Source of the DNA: an uncultured Eubacteriales bacterium
GTDB taxonomy: Bacteria; Bacillota; Clostridia; Monoglobales; Monoglobaceae
Reading direction: 5' to 3'
Assembly: GCA_900552305.1 (NCBI GenBank)
Contig: URZD01000149.1
Coordinates: 1 to 5,134 of the forward strand
Length of the DNA stretch: 5,134 nt
The translations under genes and the position numbers were made by a program. Position 1 is the stretch's first letter, and each line of letters opens with the position of its first letter. Under the pieces are notes generated by a model that worked only from the letters and a program-made list of their open reading frames with translations, did no database searches and had not been told where the DNA came from. This document shows, piece after piece, positions 1 through 5,134 of the stretch.

Positions 1-25
1 GCACGGAGGTACGGCGGGGTTGCCG
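1..25 (+). repeat. Dispersed repeat, copy 1 (possibly cut by the window edge)
   Basis: Positions 11-25 (ACGGCGGGGTTGCCG) are identical to 2721-2735, and positions 1-10 (GCACGGAGGT) match 2706-2715 at 8 of 10 bases. The two blocks abut here but are separated by 5 bases in copy 2. GCACGG at 1-6 can pair with CCGTGC at 23-28, so the element can fold as a stem-loop. It lies about 30 bases before the pgsA start. The family is not one I recognise. Confidence 0.55.
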
Positions 26-46
26 TGCCGCTGAAAACGGTAAAAC

Positions 47-51
47 GGAGG
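47..51 (+). promoter_or_regulatory. Ribosome binding site of pgsA (decides its start)
   Basis: GGAGG with 6 nt to the ATG at 58. It supports that start over the in-frame GTG at 25, which lies inside the repeat and has no properly placed Shine-Dalgarno. Confidence 0.8.
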
Positions 52-57
52 AATAAG

Positions 58-597
58 ATGCTGCCTAATATTTTAACGACGGTGCGGTTGCTGATTGTGC
101 CGATATTTGCGTATTCGGTAATATGCACGGACAAGGTCTGGATGTCATTGGCTCTGTTTTTGGTTTCCGGACTTACGGATATTGTTGACGGATGGATTGC
201 AAGACACTTTAATATGATTACGGATGTCGGAAAGGTATACGACCCGTTTGTGGATAAGCTGATGCAGATAACCGCGGTCGTCTGCCTTGCGTACCGCGGC
301 GTTGTTCCCGTATGGGTGATTGTCCTGGTGGTGGTCAAGGAGTCGGCTATGATTATAACCGGCGCGGCACTGTATCTGAAAAAGATAGTTCTTCACTCAA
401 ACTGGTACGGAAAAATGGCTACCGTGGTTTTTTATGCGGTAATTGTCGCGCTGATTGTTTTCCCCGATATAGGTCGGACGCCGAAAAATATTCTGCTCGG
501 CATACTGGTTGCGGCGATACTTTTCGCGGCGGTCGTGTATCTTATAAAGCTGCTGAAAGCCGAGGAAGGCTCGGTTTATGAAAATAAAAACGTCTGA
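58..597 (+). CDS. pgsA: CDP-alcohol phosphatidyltransferase, probable CDP-diacylglycerol--glycerol-3-phosphate 3-phosphatidyltransferase (PGP synthase)
   Basis: Integral membrane enzyme of 179 aa, the usual size for PgsA. It would transfer the phosphatidyl group of CDP-diacylglycerol to glycerol-3-phosphate, the committed step to phosphatidylglycerol and cardiolipin. The CDP-alcohol phosphotransferase signature DGx2ARx8Gx3Dx3D is complete: D41, D44-G45, A48-R49, G58, D62 and D66; the aspartates bind the metal ions and D66 is the expected catalytic base. The N-terminus (LPNILTTVRLLIVPIF) and the later GKMAT segment near residue 118 are typical of PgsA rather than of phosphatidylserine or cardiolipin synthases. 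Hydrophobic segments lie near residues 8-22, 28-40, 70-105 and 122-166. I chose the ATG at 58 over the GTG at 25 because GGAGG at 47-51 sits 6 nt before it and the extra 11 residues would be a charged extension. No terminator follows. The family is certain; the exact acceptor alcohol is inferred. Confidence 0.9.
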   Translation: MLPNILTTVRLLIVPIFAYSVICTDKVWMSLALFLVSGLTDIVDGWIARHFNMITDVGKVYDPFVDKLMQITAVVCLAYRGVVPVWVIVLVVVKESAMIITGAALYLKKIVLHSNWYGKMATVVFYAVIVALIVFPDIGRTPKNILLGILVAAILFAAVVYLIKLLKAEEGSVYENKNV

Positions 598-601
598 CGT
601 A

Positions 602-630
602 TTGATTTTTGACAAAGTTTGTTATATAAT
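602..630 (+). promoter_or_regulatory. Sigma-A promoter for guaB
   Basis: TTGATT (602-607; 4 of 6 consensus bases), a 17-bp spacer, then a perfect TATAAT (625-630) in AT-rich DNA directly after the pgsA stop. Transcription should start near 637, giving a leader of about 95 nt before guaB. An alternative is TTGACA at 609-614 with TGTAAT at 635-640, but its 20-bp spacing is poor. No guanine-riboswitch core is visible in the leader. Confidence 0.75.
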
Positions 631-665
631 GTTATGTAATAATAAAAAGCTGCGAAATCGGAGTT

Positions 666-677
666 AAAAACGTTTTT
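666..677. promoter_or_regulatory. 12-bp perfect palindrome in the guaB leader (possible operator)
   Basis: AAAAACGTTTTT is self-complementary over all 12 bases and lies about 30 bases after the predicted guaB transcription start, a position from which a bound protein could block transcription. It does not resemble the CGAA-containing PurBox of Bacillus. It is AT-rich, so it may be fortuitous. Confidence 0.25.
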
Positions 678-730
678 GTTCCGGTATCGGCGTTGTGGTA
701 AAAAATAACAGAACAGGAGATTGAATAAAT

Positions 731-2236
731 ATGGCAACCTATTTTAACGAACCCTCGCACACCTTCAGCGAATATCTGCTTGTTCCGGGATATTCGTCGG
801 CTGAATGTATGACCGCAAACGTGAGTCTTAAAACTCCGCTTGTAAAGTTTAAAAAGGGCGAAGAAAGCGCAATTACTATGAATATACCGATGGTATCCGC
901 AATAATGCAGTCGGTTTCCGGCGATAAGCTGGCTATCGCTCTCGCAAAAGAGGGCGGTGTGTCGTTTATCTACGGCTCGCAGTCCGTGGAGGACGAGGCG
1001 GCAATGGTACGCCGCGTAAAGAAGCATAAGGCGGGATTTGTTGCAAGCGATTCCAACATCAAGCCGGACGCGACCCTTGCGGACGTACTGGAGCTTAAAG
1101 AACGCACGGGACACAACACAGTTGCGGTAACGGAGGACGGAACTCCGAACGGCGTACTTCTGGGTATCGTTACGGCGCGCGATTACCGCGTAAGCCGTAT
1201 GGACAAGTCAACAAAGGTAGAAACCTTTATGACCCCGTTTTCAAAGCTGGTATATGCAACAGAGGGAACGACTCTTAAAGAGGCAAACGATATAATATGG
1301 GATAACAAGCTCAACTCGCTGCCGATAATCGACGAAAACAAGAGATTGGTTGCCTTTGTTTTCAGAAAGGACTATGCCTCGCATAAGGAAAACCCGGACG
1401 AGCTTTTGGATGCGTCAAAGCGTTATGTGGTCGGCGCGGGCATAAACACGCGCGACTACGAGCAGCGCGTACCCGCACTTATCGAGGCGGGCGCGGATGT
1501 GCTGTGCATAGATTCATCGGAGGGTTTTTCCGAATGGCAGGCGAGAACGCTTAAATTTATAAGAGAAAAATACGGCGACAGCGTAAAGGTCGGCGCTGGC
1601 AATGTTGTTGACAGAGAGGGATTCCTATTCCTTGCCGAAGCGGGCGCGGACTTTATCAAGATTGGTATAGGCGGCGGCTCTATCTGTATCACGCGTGAAC
1701 AGAAGGGCATAGGCAGAGGTCAGGCAACCGCCGTTCAGGAGGTTGCTGCGGCGCGCAACGAATACTACGAGAGAACGGGAATTTACATTCCGATTTGCTC
1801 CGACGGCGGAATTGTGCATGACTATCATATTACGCTTGCACTGGCTATGGGCGCGGATTTTGTAATGCTCGGAAGATACTTTGCACGGTTTGACGAAAGT
1901 CCTTCCAATAAGGTTTCGGTAAACGGAAATTACATGAAGGAGTATTGGGGCGAAGGCTCGGCGCGGGCAAGAAACTGGCAGCGCTATGACATGGGCGGCG
2001 CACAGAAGCTCTCGTTTGAGGAGGGCGTTGACTCGTACGTGCCTTATGCGGGAAGTCTGAAGGATAACGTGGCGCTCACGCTCAACAAGGTTAAGTCAAC
2101 AATGTGCAACTGCGGTGCGGTTTCGATTACGGAGCTGCAGGAGAAGGCGAAAATGACGCTTGTTTCGGCAACAAGTATTGTCGAGGGCGGCGCGCACGAT
2201 GTTGTGCTTAAGGAAAAAAGCTCAAGCGTAAAATAG
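731..2236 (+). CDS. guaB: Inosine-5'-monophosphate dehydrogenase, Tritrichomonas foetus-like subfamily
   Basis: Cytoplasmic enzyme oxidising IMP to XMP with NAD+, the first committed step to guanine nucleotides. It has 501 aa and is clearly similar from end to end to the T. foetus enzyme as I remember it, with the same residue numbering at functional sites. Catalytic Cys319 lies in GGGSICITRE, where most bacterial enzymes have GPGSICTTR. D261 and W269 are in the CIDSSEG-FSEW segment, R382 in GRYFARF, and the flap dyad R418-Y419 in NWQRYD. The barrel is interrupted at about residues 102-220 by a CBS pair. K310 and E431 match the pair linked to mycophenolic acid insensitivity in T. foetus IMPDH. 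The ATG at 731 follows AGGAG (715-719) by 11 nt, a rather long spacing. The function is near certain; the subfamily assignment rests on recalled sequence. Confidence 0.97.
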   Translation: MATYFNEPSHTFSEYLLVPGYSSAECMTANVSLKTPLVKFKKGEESAITMNIPMVSAIMQSVSGDKLAIALAKEGGVSFIYGSQSVEDEAAMVRRVKKHKAGFVASDSNIKPDATLADVLELKERTGHNTVAVTEDGTPNGVLLGIVTARDYRVSRMDKSTKVETFMTPFSKLVYATEGTTLKEANDIIWDNKLNSLPIIDENKRLVAFVFRKDYASHKENPDELLDASKRYVVGAGINTRDYEQRVPALIEAGADVLCIDSSEGFSEWQARTLKFIREKYGDSVKVGAGNVVDREGFLFLAEAGADFIKIGIGGGSICITREQKGIGRGQATAVQEVAAARNEYYERTGIYIPICSDGGIVHDYHITLALAMGADFVMLGRYFARFDESPSNKVSVNGNYMKEYWGEGSARARNWQRYDMGGAQKLSFEEGVDSYVPYAGSLKDNVALTLNKVKSTMCNCGAVSITELQEKAKMTLVSATSIVEGGAHDVVLKEKSSSVK

Positions 2237-2240
2237 CAGT

Positions 2241-2657
2241 ATGAAGTACAAGACGGAGCTGTCGGAGCTGATGCTTTTAAACGAGCATGGCGGGATTTTA
2301 TTTTGCAAATCGTGCAAGCGGATAATCGGATACATAAACGAAAAGAGTTACAAAAGCATTAAAATGGCAATGCTGTGCAGCTGCGGCAGTACGGGGTATT
2401 TGCACTTGTACGCGGAAAATGCGGCAAAGCGGCACGGCGCGGCGTTTAAAAATAAAAAGCCGGATGTTATAAACAGCGTATATGTATGCGGCGGGTGCGG
2501 TATGCAGCTGTTTGAGATTGATGACAGCCGCGTGGAAAGCTGTGCATTTGAGACGGTTTGCTCTTGCGGGGCGTGCTATAACGGAAACAGTATGTTTTCA
2601 AAACGTCTCGGCGAAACGGTTGAATACCTGAAAAGGAAGGGCATAACAAAGGAATAA
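2241..2657 (+). CDS. Small cysteine-rich protein with two zinc-ribbon-like modules, function unknown
   Basis: A 138-aa soluble protein that I do not recognise. It has ten cysteines, eight of them in two identically spaced sets: C22-C25-x20-C46-C48 and C83-C86-x20-C107-C109. Each set ends in CSCG, so the protein looks like a tandem duplication of a four-cysteine module with a 61-residue period. C101 and C112 are extra cysteines in the second copy. Such CxxC...CxC patterns usually bind zinc, so a structural or nucleic-acid/protein-binding role is plausible but unproven. The C-terminus is basic (KRLGETVEYLKRKG). The ATG at 2241 lies 4 nt after the guaB stop, suggesting translational coupling, as no good Shine-Dalgarno precedes it. 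The in-frame ATG at 2271 is an alternative that would keep all cysteines. Bias toward coding is supported by the intact modules and the tight packing with guaB. Confidence 0.8.
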   Translation: MKYKTELSELMLLNEHGGILFCKSCKRIIGYINEKSYKSIKMAMLCSCGSTGYLHLYAENAAKRHGAAFKNKKPDVINSVYVCGGCGMQLFEIDDSRVESCAFETVCSCGACYNGNSMFSKRLGETVEYLKRKGITKE

Positions 2658-2705
2658 ACGCGACGTAAACGTGCGGCGCGATCAGCGGCGGAATGATGAA
2701 ACGGT

Positions 2706-2735
2706 GCAAGGCGGTACCGAACGGCGGGGTTGCCG
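2706..2735 (+). repeat. Dispersed repeat, copy 2
   Basis: GCAAGGCGGT (2706-2715), a 5-base insert, then ACGGCGGGGTTGCCG (2721-2735), which is identical to 11-25. CGGC and GCCG at the ends of the 15-mer can form a short stem. Like copy 1 it ends about 30 bases before a gene start, here the ABC ATPase. The rest of the spacer (2658-2762) holds only a weak stem-loop at 2659-2675 without a T tract, and no clear promoter. Confidence 0.55.
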
Positions 2736-2750
2736 CGAATGATTTATTTC

Positions 2751-2755
2751 GGAGG
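2751..2755 (+). promoter_or_regulatory. Ribosome binding site of the ABC ATPase (decides its start)
   Basis: GGAGG with 7 nt to the ATG at 2763. Upstream in-frame candidates (TTG at 2730 inside the repeat, ATG at 2739) lack such a site, and the protein family normally begins close to the residue encoded at 2763. Confidence 0.85.
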
Positions 2756-2762
2756 CTTGACA

Positions 2763-3464
2763 ATGTATCTTGAAATTCATGAGGTGAAAAAAAGCTACGG
2801 AAAGGATTCGAGCTATACAGAGGTGCTGAAGGGCATTACGACAAGTGTCGAAAAGGGGCAGATGTGTGCGGTTCTCGGCTCAAGCGGCTGCGGAAAGTCA
2901 ACTCTGCTTAACTGTATAGGCGGACTGGAGGAAATGGATTCGGGGTCTGTAACGGTTGACGGACTTGAAATATTCGGAATGAGCCAGACGCGGCTTTCGG
3001 AGTACAGGCGCGATAATGTCGGGTATATTTTCCAGTTCTATAACCTTGTGCCAAATCTGACGGTCAGGGAGAACATACAGCTTTGCGAACATCTTGCGGC
3101 GAAGCCGCTTGACATAGACGAGCTTATTGACACACTTGACCTGCGTACGCAGCAGAATAAGCTGCCGTCACAGCTCTCCGGCGGTCAGCAGCAGCGGTGC
3201 GCAATAGCAAGGGCGCTGATAAAAAATCCCAAGCTGCTCCTTTGCGACGAGCCGACAGGCGCGCTTGATTCAAATACATCGCGCGATATACTGACGCTGC
3301 TTGAAGAAATAAACGAAAAGTACAGTACAACAATGCTGATTGTTACACATAACCGCGAAATCAGAAAAATGATGCATAAGGTAATTGTACTTAGGGACGG
3401 CATGATAGCCGAGGATTATGAGAACGAGTCGCGTGTCCGCGCGGCAGAGCTTACCGATTTGTAG
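2763..3464 (+). CDS. ABC transporter ATP-binding protein, MacB/LolD/FtsE-like
   Basis: A cytoplasmic ATPase of 233 aa, the full length for a single nucleotide-binding domain. Motifs in order: Walker A GSSGCGKST (39-47), Q-loop Q91, signature LSGGQQQR (138-145), Walker B LLLCDEPTG (158-166) with D-loop ALD (167-169), and switch histidine H196 in VTHN. The GLEEMDSG and PTGALDS wording is that of the MacB/LolD group, whose members energise FtsX-type permeases in antibiotic peptide export, lipoprotein release or cell-wall signalling. No permease follows; a strong terminator begins 55 bases after the stop, and the neighbour upstream is the cysteine-rich protein. The partner must therefore be encoded elsewhere, or the permease gene has been lost. 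With no visible promoter at 2658-2762 it may be read from the guaB promoter. The substrate cannot be told. Confidence 0.93.
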   Translation: MYLEIHEVKKSYGKDSSYTEVLKGITTSVEKGQMCAVLGSSGCGKSTLLNCIGGLEEMDSGSVTVDGLEIFGMSQTRLSEYRRDNVGYIFQFYNLVPNLTVRENIQLCEHLAAKPLDIDELIDTLDLRTQQNKLPSQLSGGQQQRCAIARALIKNPKLLLCDEPTGALDSNTSRDILTLLEEINEKYSTTMLIVTHNREIRKMMHKVIVLRDGMIAEDYENESRVRAAELTDL

Positions 3465-3519
3465 ACTGATTACAGCGGCCGGAATCGGTATGTAACACAA
3501 AGGTAAAATAAATGATTGA

Positions 3520-3543
3520 CCCCGCGCAGAGCGGGGTTTTTTT
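3520..3543 (+). terminator. Intrinsic (Rho-independent) terminator
   Basis: CCCCGC (3520-3525), a 5-nt loop, GCGGGG (3531-3536), then seven T (3537-3543). The stem is six base pairs without mismatch. It lies 55 bases after the ABC ATPase stop and should end the guaB transcription unit, insulating it from the polysaccharide genes. Confidence 0.93.
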
Positions 3544-3559
3544 GCATACCTAAGTCCCA

Positions 3560-3613
3560 AAGCTTTTTATGGGGAGCGGTTGCACAAAAAGACACTGAAA
3601 CCGCAAAAAGCTT
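3560..3613. repeat. Large interrupted inverted repeat in intergenic DNA
   Basis: The right arm, 15 unbroken bases at 3599-3613 (AACCGC then AAAAAGCTT), pairs with AAGCTTTTT (3560-3568) and GCGGTT (3576-3581) on the left. The left arm has a 7-base bulge (3569-3575), and a 17-base loop closes it (3582-3598). No T tract follows, so it is not a terminator. It lies between the terminator and the next promoter. It could be a remnant mobile repeat or a structured RNA; I see no open reading frame of note in 3544-3672. Confidence 0.6.
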
Positions 3614-3672
3614 GCCGTGCCGCGCAGCGAGAATAAAATTGATATTTTAAAGCCGTTTTGGCAGCGGAGGCA

Positions 3673-3701
3673 TTGACAGAAGAAGTAAAATTTGGTATAA
3701 T
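3673..3701 (+). promoter_or_regulatory. Perfect-consensus sigma-A promoter with extended -10
   Basis: TTGACA (3673-3678), an exact 17-bp spacer, TATAAT (3696-3701), with TGG directly before the -10 box (an extended -10, TGn). All 12 hexamer bases match consensus. Transcription should start near 3708, leaving a leader of about 114 nt before the membrane protein gene. Confidence 0.93.
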
Positions 3702-3725
3702 AAGCTGAAAAATGGGGTAAGGCAG

Positions 3726-3783
3726 CCGGATTTGTCGGACATACGGCGAAGAGCCGTATACTTTAAACGAAAACGGTCGTTTA
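3726..3783 (+). promoter_or_regulatory. Structured 5' leader of the polysaccharide gene: three successive stem-loops
   Basis: Stem 1 is CCGG/TCGG at 3726-3729 and 3735-3738 (4 pairs, one G-U). Stem 2 is ATACGGC/GCCGTAT at 3741-3747 and 3753-3759 (7 pairs, loop GAAGA). Stem 3 is TAAACGA at 3764-3770 paired with TCGTTTA at 3777-3783; its core is 3765-3770 with 3777-3782 (loop AAACGG). A near-exact 11-base direct repeat (TATACT, then TTAAA or GTAAA) flanks stem 3 at 3757-3767 and 3782-3792. There is no T tract after any stem. I do not recognise a known riboswitch core. A role in processive antitermination or translation control is only inferred. Confidence 0.5.
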
Positions 3784-3809
3784 TACTGTAAAATTTACGT
3801 CGGATTTTT

Positions 3810-3813
3810 GAGG
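3810..3813 (+). promoter_or_regulatory. Ribosome binding site of the O-antigen ligase-like gene (decides its start)
   Basis: GAGG, 8 nt before the ATG at 3822 but only 2 nt before the ATG at 3816, so the second ATG is preferred. The two starts differ by two residues (Met-Arg). Confidence 0.65.
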
Positions 3814-3821
3814 TAATGCGG

Positions 3822-5015
3822 ATGACCGGAGCGGTAAAAAGGTTAAAAAGCTATTTTAAAGATATAAGCGCGGACTGCCTTGCGGTTTGCCTTTATTTCC
3901 TGTTTTTACCGGGTACGGCAGTGGTAACGCCGGTCGGCTCACTGCTTAAAGCGGTCACGATACCAGTTATTGCGGTGCTTGCGTATAAACTGCTTTTCGG
4001 AAAAAACAAACCGATAAGGTTTAACGCTGTTCAGGCGCTCTATATGGTGTATGTGCTGTATACGGTCTGGGGACTGCTTGTTCTGAATGTGGATAACGGA
4101 CGCGTTACAACAAAGGACATGATTCTTTCGTGTGCGGCAATCGTGCTGATGTCAATGCGCGTTTATAACAGAAATGAACGGAATCTTATAGAAAATACAT
4201 GGATTGCGGTTGGGCTTATTGCGCTGTATCTCGGATTTTTCAGTACGGTCAATCTTGCCGATACGGGAAGAACATCGGTGTATATTCTCGGCTTTTATGA
4301 GGACCCAAACCAGTTTTGCGGTTATTTTATAATGCCCGTGATGATATACGCAAAGCGTATAGTAAATCGGTCAAAGCTGACGCCGCTTTATGCCGTGCTT
4401 CTTGCGCTCAGCTTTTACGCTATGCTCAAAACAGGCTCGCGCGGCGGTCTTATCGGGGTATTGGCGGGTCTTACCTTTTTTGCGTTTTTGGGAATAAAGA
4501 GCATAAAGGGCAAAATCGCATTTATTTCTGTAGGGCTGATTTGCACAGTGTTCATTTTGACGGTTGTTTTTCCGCTGCTCCCGGAGGATGTCCGCGAGCG
4601 TTACTCAATCGAGACGGTTGCGGAGGACAAAGGCTCCGGCAGATTTGAAATCTGGAAATACCTTATAGAATATACGACAGAAAAGCCGGAACGGATAATC
4701 CGCGGCGCGGGACTGTATTCTACGGAGGCTACGCTTGAAAATTCAACTCTCGGACTGACCGCAAGAGGCGCGCATAACCAGTTCATACAGGTATTTGCGG
4801 ATCAGGGGGTTATAGGTCTTGGACTGTTTACGGCATTTGCCGCGGTGTGTTTTTTCAGAAATATACGCCGTTATCCGGAGTATTCCTGCGCATTTGCGGC
4901 GGTGATGGCGCTGTCGTTCTCACTCACGTTTTATGTGTTTAAGCCTTATATAAATATAGTCATAATGTGCGCAATGTCCTTCGACGAAACTGCGCGGAAA
5001 GGAAGCGGGGAATAA
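3822..5015 (+). CDS. O-antigen ligase/polymerase-like polytopic membrane protein (Wzy_C/WaaL superfamily)
   Basis: A 397-aa membrane protein with about 11 hydrophobic segments, starting near residues 16, 40, 68, 98, 125, 165, 187, 207, 231, 320 and 354, and one long polar loop at about 253-317. That topology, with the large outside loop before the last helices, is typical of O-antigen ligases and polysaccharide polymerases. Family landmarks are present: DPNQ (161-164), SRGG with R207, GRFEIW (273-278) with R274, and AHNQ with H318 followed by a GVIGLGLF helix; the arginine and histidine are the residues expected to bind the lipid-linked sugar donor. In a Gram-positive it would polymerise or attach a capsular, teichuronic-type or exopolysaccharide chain at the outer face of the membrane. 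It is the first gene after a strong promoter and overlaps the next gene. The exact substrate is unknown. Confidence 0.85.
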   Translation: MTGAVKRLKSYFKDISADCLAVCLYFLFLPGTAVVTPVGSLLKAVTIPVIAVLAYKLLFGKNKPIRFNAVQALYMVYVLYTVWGLLVLNVDNGRVTTKDMILSCAAIVLMSMRVYNRNERNLIENTWIAVGLIALYLGFFSTVNLADTGRTSVYILGFYEDPNQFCGYFIMPVMIYAKRIVNRSKLTPLYAVLLALSFYAMLKTGSRGGLIGVLAGLTFFAFLGIKSIKGKIAFISVGLICTVFILTVVFPLLPEDVRERYSIETVAEDKGSGRFEIWKYLIEYTTEKPERIIRGAGLYSTEATLENSTLGLTARGAHNQFIQVFADQGVIGLGLFTAFAAVCFFRNIRRYPEYSCAFAAVMALSFSLTFYVFKPYINIVIMCAMSFDETARKGSGE

Positions 5016-5134
5016 TGAAATCATTGATAAAGCAGCTTGCTGTAAAATTCATAATGTTTGTCAAGCGGGTTTGCGCGCTTACCACGCGGCAGGCAGTTTG
5101 CGTTTGCGTAATCGCGGTAGCGCTTTCTACGGCG
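5015..5134 (+). CDS. N-terminus of a membrane-anchored or secreted protein (partial, runs off the window)
   Basis: The ATG at 5015-5017 shares one base with the stop of the preceding gene (TAATG), a classic translational coupling, with AAAGGA at 4998-5003 and GGGG at 5007-5010 upstream. The frame stays open for all 40 codons to the window end. The N-terminus is basic (MKSLIKQLAVKF...KR) and is followed by a hydrophobic stretch (AVCVCVIAVALSTA, residues 27-40) that continues past the edge, so it is a signal peptide or the first membrane helix. Its position after a polysaccharide polymerase suggests a chain-length regulator, anchoring or export partner, but 40 residues are too few to name the family. 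Confidence 0.7.
   Translation, partial: MKSLIKQLAVKFIMFVKRVCALTTRQAVCVCVIAVALSTA

Noticed and set aside
20..31. TTGCCGTGCCGC repeated at 3612-3623 as a third repeat copy
   Set aside because: Only 12 bases match; about one 12-base repeat is expected by chance in a window of this size, so it is mentioned only as a hint.
609..640. TTGACA at 609-614 with TGTAAT at 635-640 as the guaB promoter
   Set aside because: The spacer is 20 bp. The pair at 602-607 and 625-630 has a perfect -10 and the ideal 17-bp spacing.
598..730. Possible purine (guanine) riboswitch before guaB
   Set aside because: The leader lacks the conserved core and paired loops of the purine riboswitch; only 3-bp stems such as CCG/CGG at 681-690 are visible.
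2659..2675. Stem-loop after the cysteine-rich gene as a terminator
   Set aside because: It has six pairs with a bulge and no run of T after it.
2757..2762. TTGACA directly before the ABC ATPase start
   Set aside because: A promoter there would begin transcription inside the gene; it lies between the ribosome binding site and the ATG and is fortuitous.
3270..3560. Open frames on the minus strand across the ABC gene and terminator
   Set aside because: They are shadows of a gene with all ABC motifs on the plus strand, have no ribosome binding sites, and resemble no family.
3544..3815. tRNA, CRISPR array or known riboswitch in the long intergenic region
   Set aside because: No cloverleaf, no regularly spaced repeats and no recognised aptamer core could be found; only the inverted repeat, the promoter and the leader stems are supported.

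Overview
The window looks like a chromosomal segment from a low-to-moderate GC Gram-positive bacterium, most likely one of the gut Clostridia (Oscillospirales or Lachnospirales type). The evidence is the GGAGG-type ribosome binding sites, sigma-A promoters with classical -35/-10 boxes, a textbook intrinsic terminator, an LPxxL-type PgsA, and a MacB/LolD-like ABC ATPase of the kind common in Firmicutes. The lineage is inferred; there is no rRNA or tRNA here to confirm it.

Layout, all on the + strand. (1) 58-597: a CDP-alcohol phosphatidyltransferase, very probably PGP synthase (pgsA), probably the end of an upstream unit. (2) A sigma-A promoter at 602-630 and a leader of about 95 nt drive guaB (731-2236). 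Its product is an IMP dehydrogenase of the unusual subfamily represented by the Tritrichomonas foetus enzyme. (3) Four bases after guaB comes a small cysteine-rich protein (2241-2657) built from two copies of a CxxC-x20-CSCG module. (4) A spacer of about 100 bp carrying a dispersed repeat precedes an ABC ATPase (2763-3464). A strong intrinsic terminator at 3520-3543 closes the unit and no permease gene follows. (5) 3544-3821 is non-coding. It holds a large interrupted inverted repeat, a perfect-consensus extended -10 promoter (3673-3701), and a leader of about 114 nt with three successive predicted stem-loops. (6) 3822-5015 encodes a polytopic O-antigen ligase/polymerase-like protein. It overlaps by one base the start of a further membrane or secreted protein that runs off the window (5015-5134).

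Functionally, the window passes from housekeeping (phospholipid and guanine nucleotide synthesis) to what looks like the start of a surface-polysaccharide operon. guaB, the cysteine-rich gene and the ABC gene can be read as one transcription unit from the promoter at 602 to the terminator at 3543, because no convincing internal promoter is visible. The polysaccharide genes have their own strong promoter and a structured leader.

I did not find a clear new defence or mobile system. The items most worth a second look are the T. foetus-like IMPDH, the duplicated zinc-ribbon-like protein coupled to it, the structured leader of the polysaccharide operon, and the repeat found upstream of two genes.
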